Below are positions 62,727 to 64,000 of a DNA stretch of 64,000 nt, piece by piece. The number at the start of each line of letters is the position of its first letter. The stretch's first letter is position 1. The DNA lies in the NCBI GenBank assembly GCA_019973575.1, contig BPUI01000001.1:2678342-2742341 (forward strand), in the 5' to 3' direction. A program made the position numbers and the translations under genes. Source of the DNA: Gemmatimonadetes bacterium T265. Its GTDB lineage: Bacteria > Gemmatimonadota > Gemmatimonadetes > Gemmatimonadales > Gemmatimonadaceae. A model generated the notes under the pieces. It did no database searches, was not told the DNA's origin, and was given only the letters and a program-made list of their open reading frames with translations.

Positions 62727-62826
62727 TTAACGCGCCTCGAACCGCGGGTGGTCGGGTGTCGGCCGCGCGAGCTCGAAGCTGTACGGGCACAACCCGTACG
62801 TTCGCGAGACGGCCTTGCTGGCGCCG
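62727..62826 (-). pseudogene. Short open remnant, C-terminal-like tail
   Basis: Between two in-frame stops on the minus strand runs SKAVSRTYGLCPYSFELARP followed by TPDHPRFEAR and TAA. It has the look of a real protein tail rather than a GC shadow (Phe, Tyr and Cys rich, no long Arg/Ala runs), but there is no start and the parent family is not identified. Listed with low confidence as part of the decayed region. Confidence 0.25.
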
Positions 62827-62966
62827 CGTTAGGCCCCGCAGTCGATTACGAGACGCGTCGTGCGACGCTCGCAAACGACCGGGCACAGGAATCCGTCGCG
62901 ATTCACCCGGTCTGGCGATCCCGCTGACGAGCGCACTCGCCGCCCGTTGCATTGTGGTCGGCGCTG

Positions 62967-63410
62967 TCAGCGGCGCCGGCTCGTCAAGTCGATCCGGAAG
63001 ATCGGCGTCGCGACCGGGCTCGTGGTCGGGGCGAGCGCGCCGTCGTCGGCGAGCCGGTCGTAGCCGCTCGCCGCGATGTAGTAGAACGCGTCGCCCACGA
63101 CGGCGCCGGTCGTCGGCTTGCGCCACCCAGGGCGCGCGCGCTCGAGCACGTCGGCGGCGGTCACGCGTCGGCCCGAGGCGTCGAGATCGAAGCGGACGAC
63201 CCGCGTCATCGTCGCGATCGTCTGCACCGCGATCAGGTCGCCGCGGTACCAGGCGAGCCCGTCGACGCCTTCGGTGGTCACGTCGCGCCGAAGATCCACG
63301 TACGCGACCGCCCGGGTCGCGAGCTCCACCACGGCGACCGCCTGCGCGAACGCGACGTACAACCGTCACCCGTCGCCCGACAGCGCGATCCCGTTCGGGT
63401 CGCATAGCCC
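62967..63410 (-). pseudogene. Beta-propeller (SMP-30/NHL-like) pseudogene with in-frame TGA
   Basis: On the minus strand the sequence reads GLCDPNGIALSGDG, then TGA (63368-63366), then RLYVAFAQAVAVVELAT and a further 120 residues (VTTEGVDGLAWYRGDLIAVQ, RVVRFDLDASGRRV, FYYIAASGYDRLAD) to TGA at 62967. The pattern fits the C-terminal blades of an SMP-30/gluconolactonase-like propeller. The stop interrupts a conserved-looking strand, and the N-terminal half is replaced by the epoxide hydrolase gene end, so this is a truncated, dead gene. Confidence 0.65.
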
Positions 63411-63429
63411 ACCCCACGCGACGCGAGAT

Positions 63430-64000
63430 CTACCGCAAGGCGCTGAAGAATGCGGCGAGATCGTCGGCCAGCAGCCCGGGCTGCTCCATGGCCGCGAAGT
63501 GCCCGCCGGCGGGCATCGCCGTCCAGCGCCGGATGTTGTACCCCTGCTCGACCTCGGCGCGGGGCGGTGTCGGGAGCTCCCGCGGGAACTGGGCGAACGC
63601 CGTCGGGACCCGCACGTAGTCCCCCGGCCCGAACGCCAGCGGGCGGCGGGCGTTCCCCCGGTAGATGGCCATCGACGTATAGATGCTCTGGGTGACCCAG
63701 TACAGGGTCACGTTGGCCAGCAGCGCGTCCGGCGTGAACGGCAGGCGCTGGTCGGGCCCGTGGTCGCTCCAGCTGTAGAACTTCTCCACGATCCACGCGC
63801 ACAGCCCCACGGGCGAGTCGTTGAGCCCATAGGCGGCCGTCAGCGGCTTCGTGCCGTGCAGCGCGGCGTAGGCGCCCTCCCGGGCCGTCCAGTCCTGCTT
63901 GCGCGCAGCGTAGGCGACGGCCTCCGACGACGGCGTCGCACCCGGCGGCCGGTAGGGCGCGTACGACCCGGGGATGTAGTTCAGGTGCAGCCCGAGTACG
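63430..64000 (-). CDS. Epoxide hydrolase-type alpha/beta hydrolase (C-terminal part, partial)
   Basis: About 190 codons; the gene begins right of the window. The visible part has GLHLNYIPGSYAPYRPPGAT, YGLNDSPVGLCAWIVEKFYS, WSDHGPD and the catalytic His segment MPAGGHFAAMEQPGLL near the end, typical of EHN-type epoxide hydrolases. These hydrolyse epoxides to diols via an Asp nucleophile, which lies outside the window. The stop is 20 bases from the decayed propeller gene. Confidence 0.8.
   Translation of the reverse strand, partial: VLGLHLNYIPGSYAPYRPPGATPSSEAVAYAARKQDWTAREGAYAALHGTKPLTAAYGLNDSPVGLCAWIVEKFYSWSDHGPDQRLPFTPDALLANVTLYWVTQSIYTSMAIYRGNARRPLAFGPGDYVRVPTAFAQFPRELPTPPRAEVEQGYNIRRWTAMPAGGHFAAMEQPGLLADDLAAFFSALR

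Overview
The window is 64 kb of very GC-rich DNA, nearly filled by genes on both strands with short gaps and many 4-base GTGA/ATGA start-stop overlaps. No rRNA, tRNA, CRISPR array, insertion sequence or prophage was seen. The gene mix suggests a soil-type Gemmatimonadota bacterium or a close relative: a Ser/Thr kinase fused to a TPR-like region, secreted DUF885 and M20 peptidases, FadN/FadA beta-oxidation, HrpB helicase, Tat-exported sugar enzymes and many small beta-barrel proteins or lipoproteins. This placement rests on gene content only.

Layout. 1-3.2 kb: end of a YjjX-like NTPase, a hotdog thioesterase, ispH and an outer-membrane beta-barrel protein. 3.2-10.1 kb: fatty-acid oxidation, with an acyl-CoA dehydrogenase/APH-kinase pair (ACAD11/LvaA-LvaC type) and, on the other strand, fadN-fadA and msrB. 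10.3-13.9 kb: GlsB-type and PAYRYG-type stress proteins, a Nif3-like protein, TrpF and a metallo-beta-lactamase-fold hydrolase. 13.9-15.9 kb: a minus-strand operon of a CdiI_2-like immunity protein, a macrodomain protein and an FRG-domain protein. This is the best candidate for an undescribed system, because a perfect inverted repeat covers the FRG start codon. 16.4-22.0 kb: hrpB, an L,D-transpeptidase, a DUF411 protein and an RluB-type pseudouridine synthase. 22.0-22.5 kb: a photoactive yellow protein homologue with the chromophore cysteine. 22.5-28.1 kb: a patatin, two small envelope proteins and an ECF-sigma operon with two CBM48-like proteins. 28.1-33.6 kb: MFS carrier, DUF885 peptidase, rsmD and a GH9 glucanase. 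33.8-38.0 kb: a plus-strand sugar operon (GH28, aldo/keto reductase, NIPSNAP, DUF72). 38.3-43.4 kb: proC, a lipoprotein and a Ser/Thr kinase. 43.5-53.8 kb: a 1,200-residue GGDEF-EAL protein, a sugar porter, an intradiol dioxygenase, a histidine kinase, an M20 peptidase and a small nuclease-like protein. 53.9-64 kb: a response regulator with a degenerate Hpt-like tail, a CE2-type esterase between two gene fragments, an oxidoreductase, MarC, a TRIC-type channel, a methyltransferase, a Tat-exported TIM-barrel protein, then several decayed genes, a RibD-like reductase and part of an epoxide hydrolase.

Three themes recur. The first is polysaccharide and sugar use (GH9, GH28, a GH92 remnant, CE2, sugar porter, TIM-barrel isomerase). 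The second is acyl-chain oxidation. The third is envelope stress and signalling. Window-wide signals include the heptamer GTTAGGC, often read as Leu(TTA)-Gly, and -10-like boxes 5-8 bases before start codons that suggest leaderless mRNAs. The right end carries a cluster of truncated genes.
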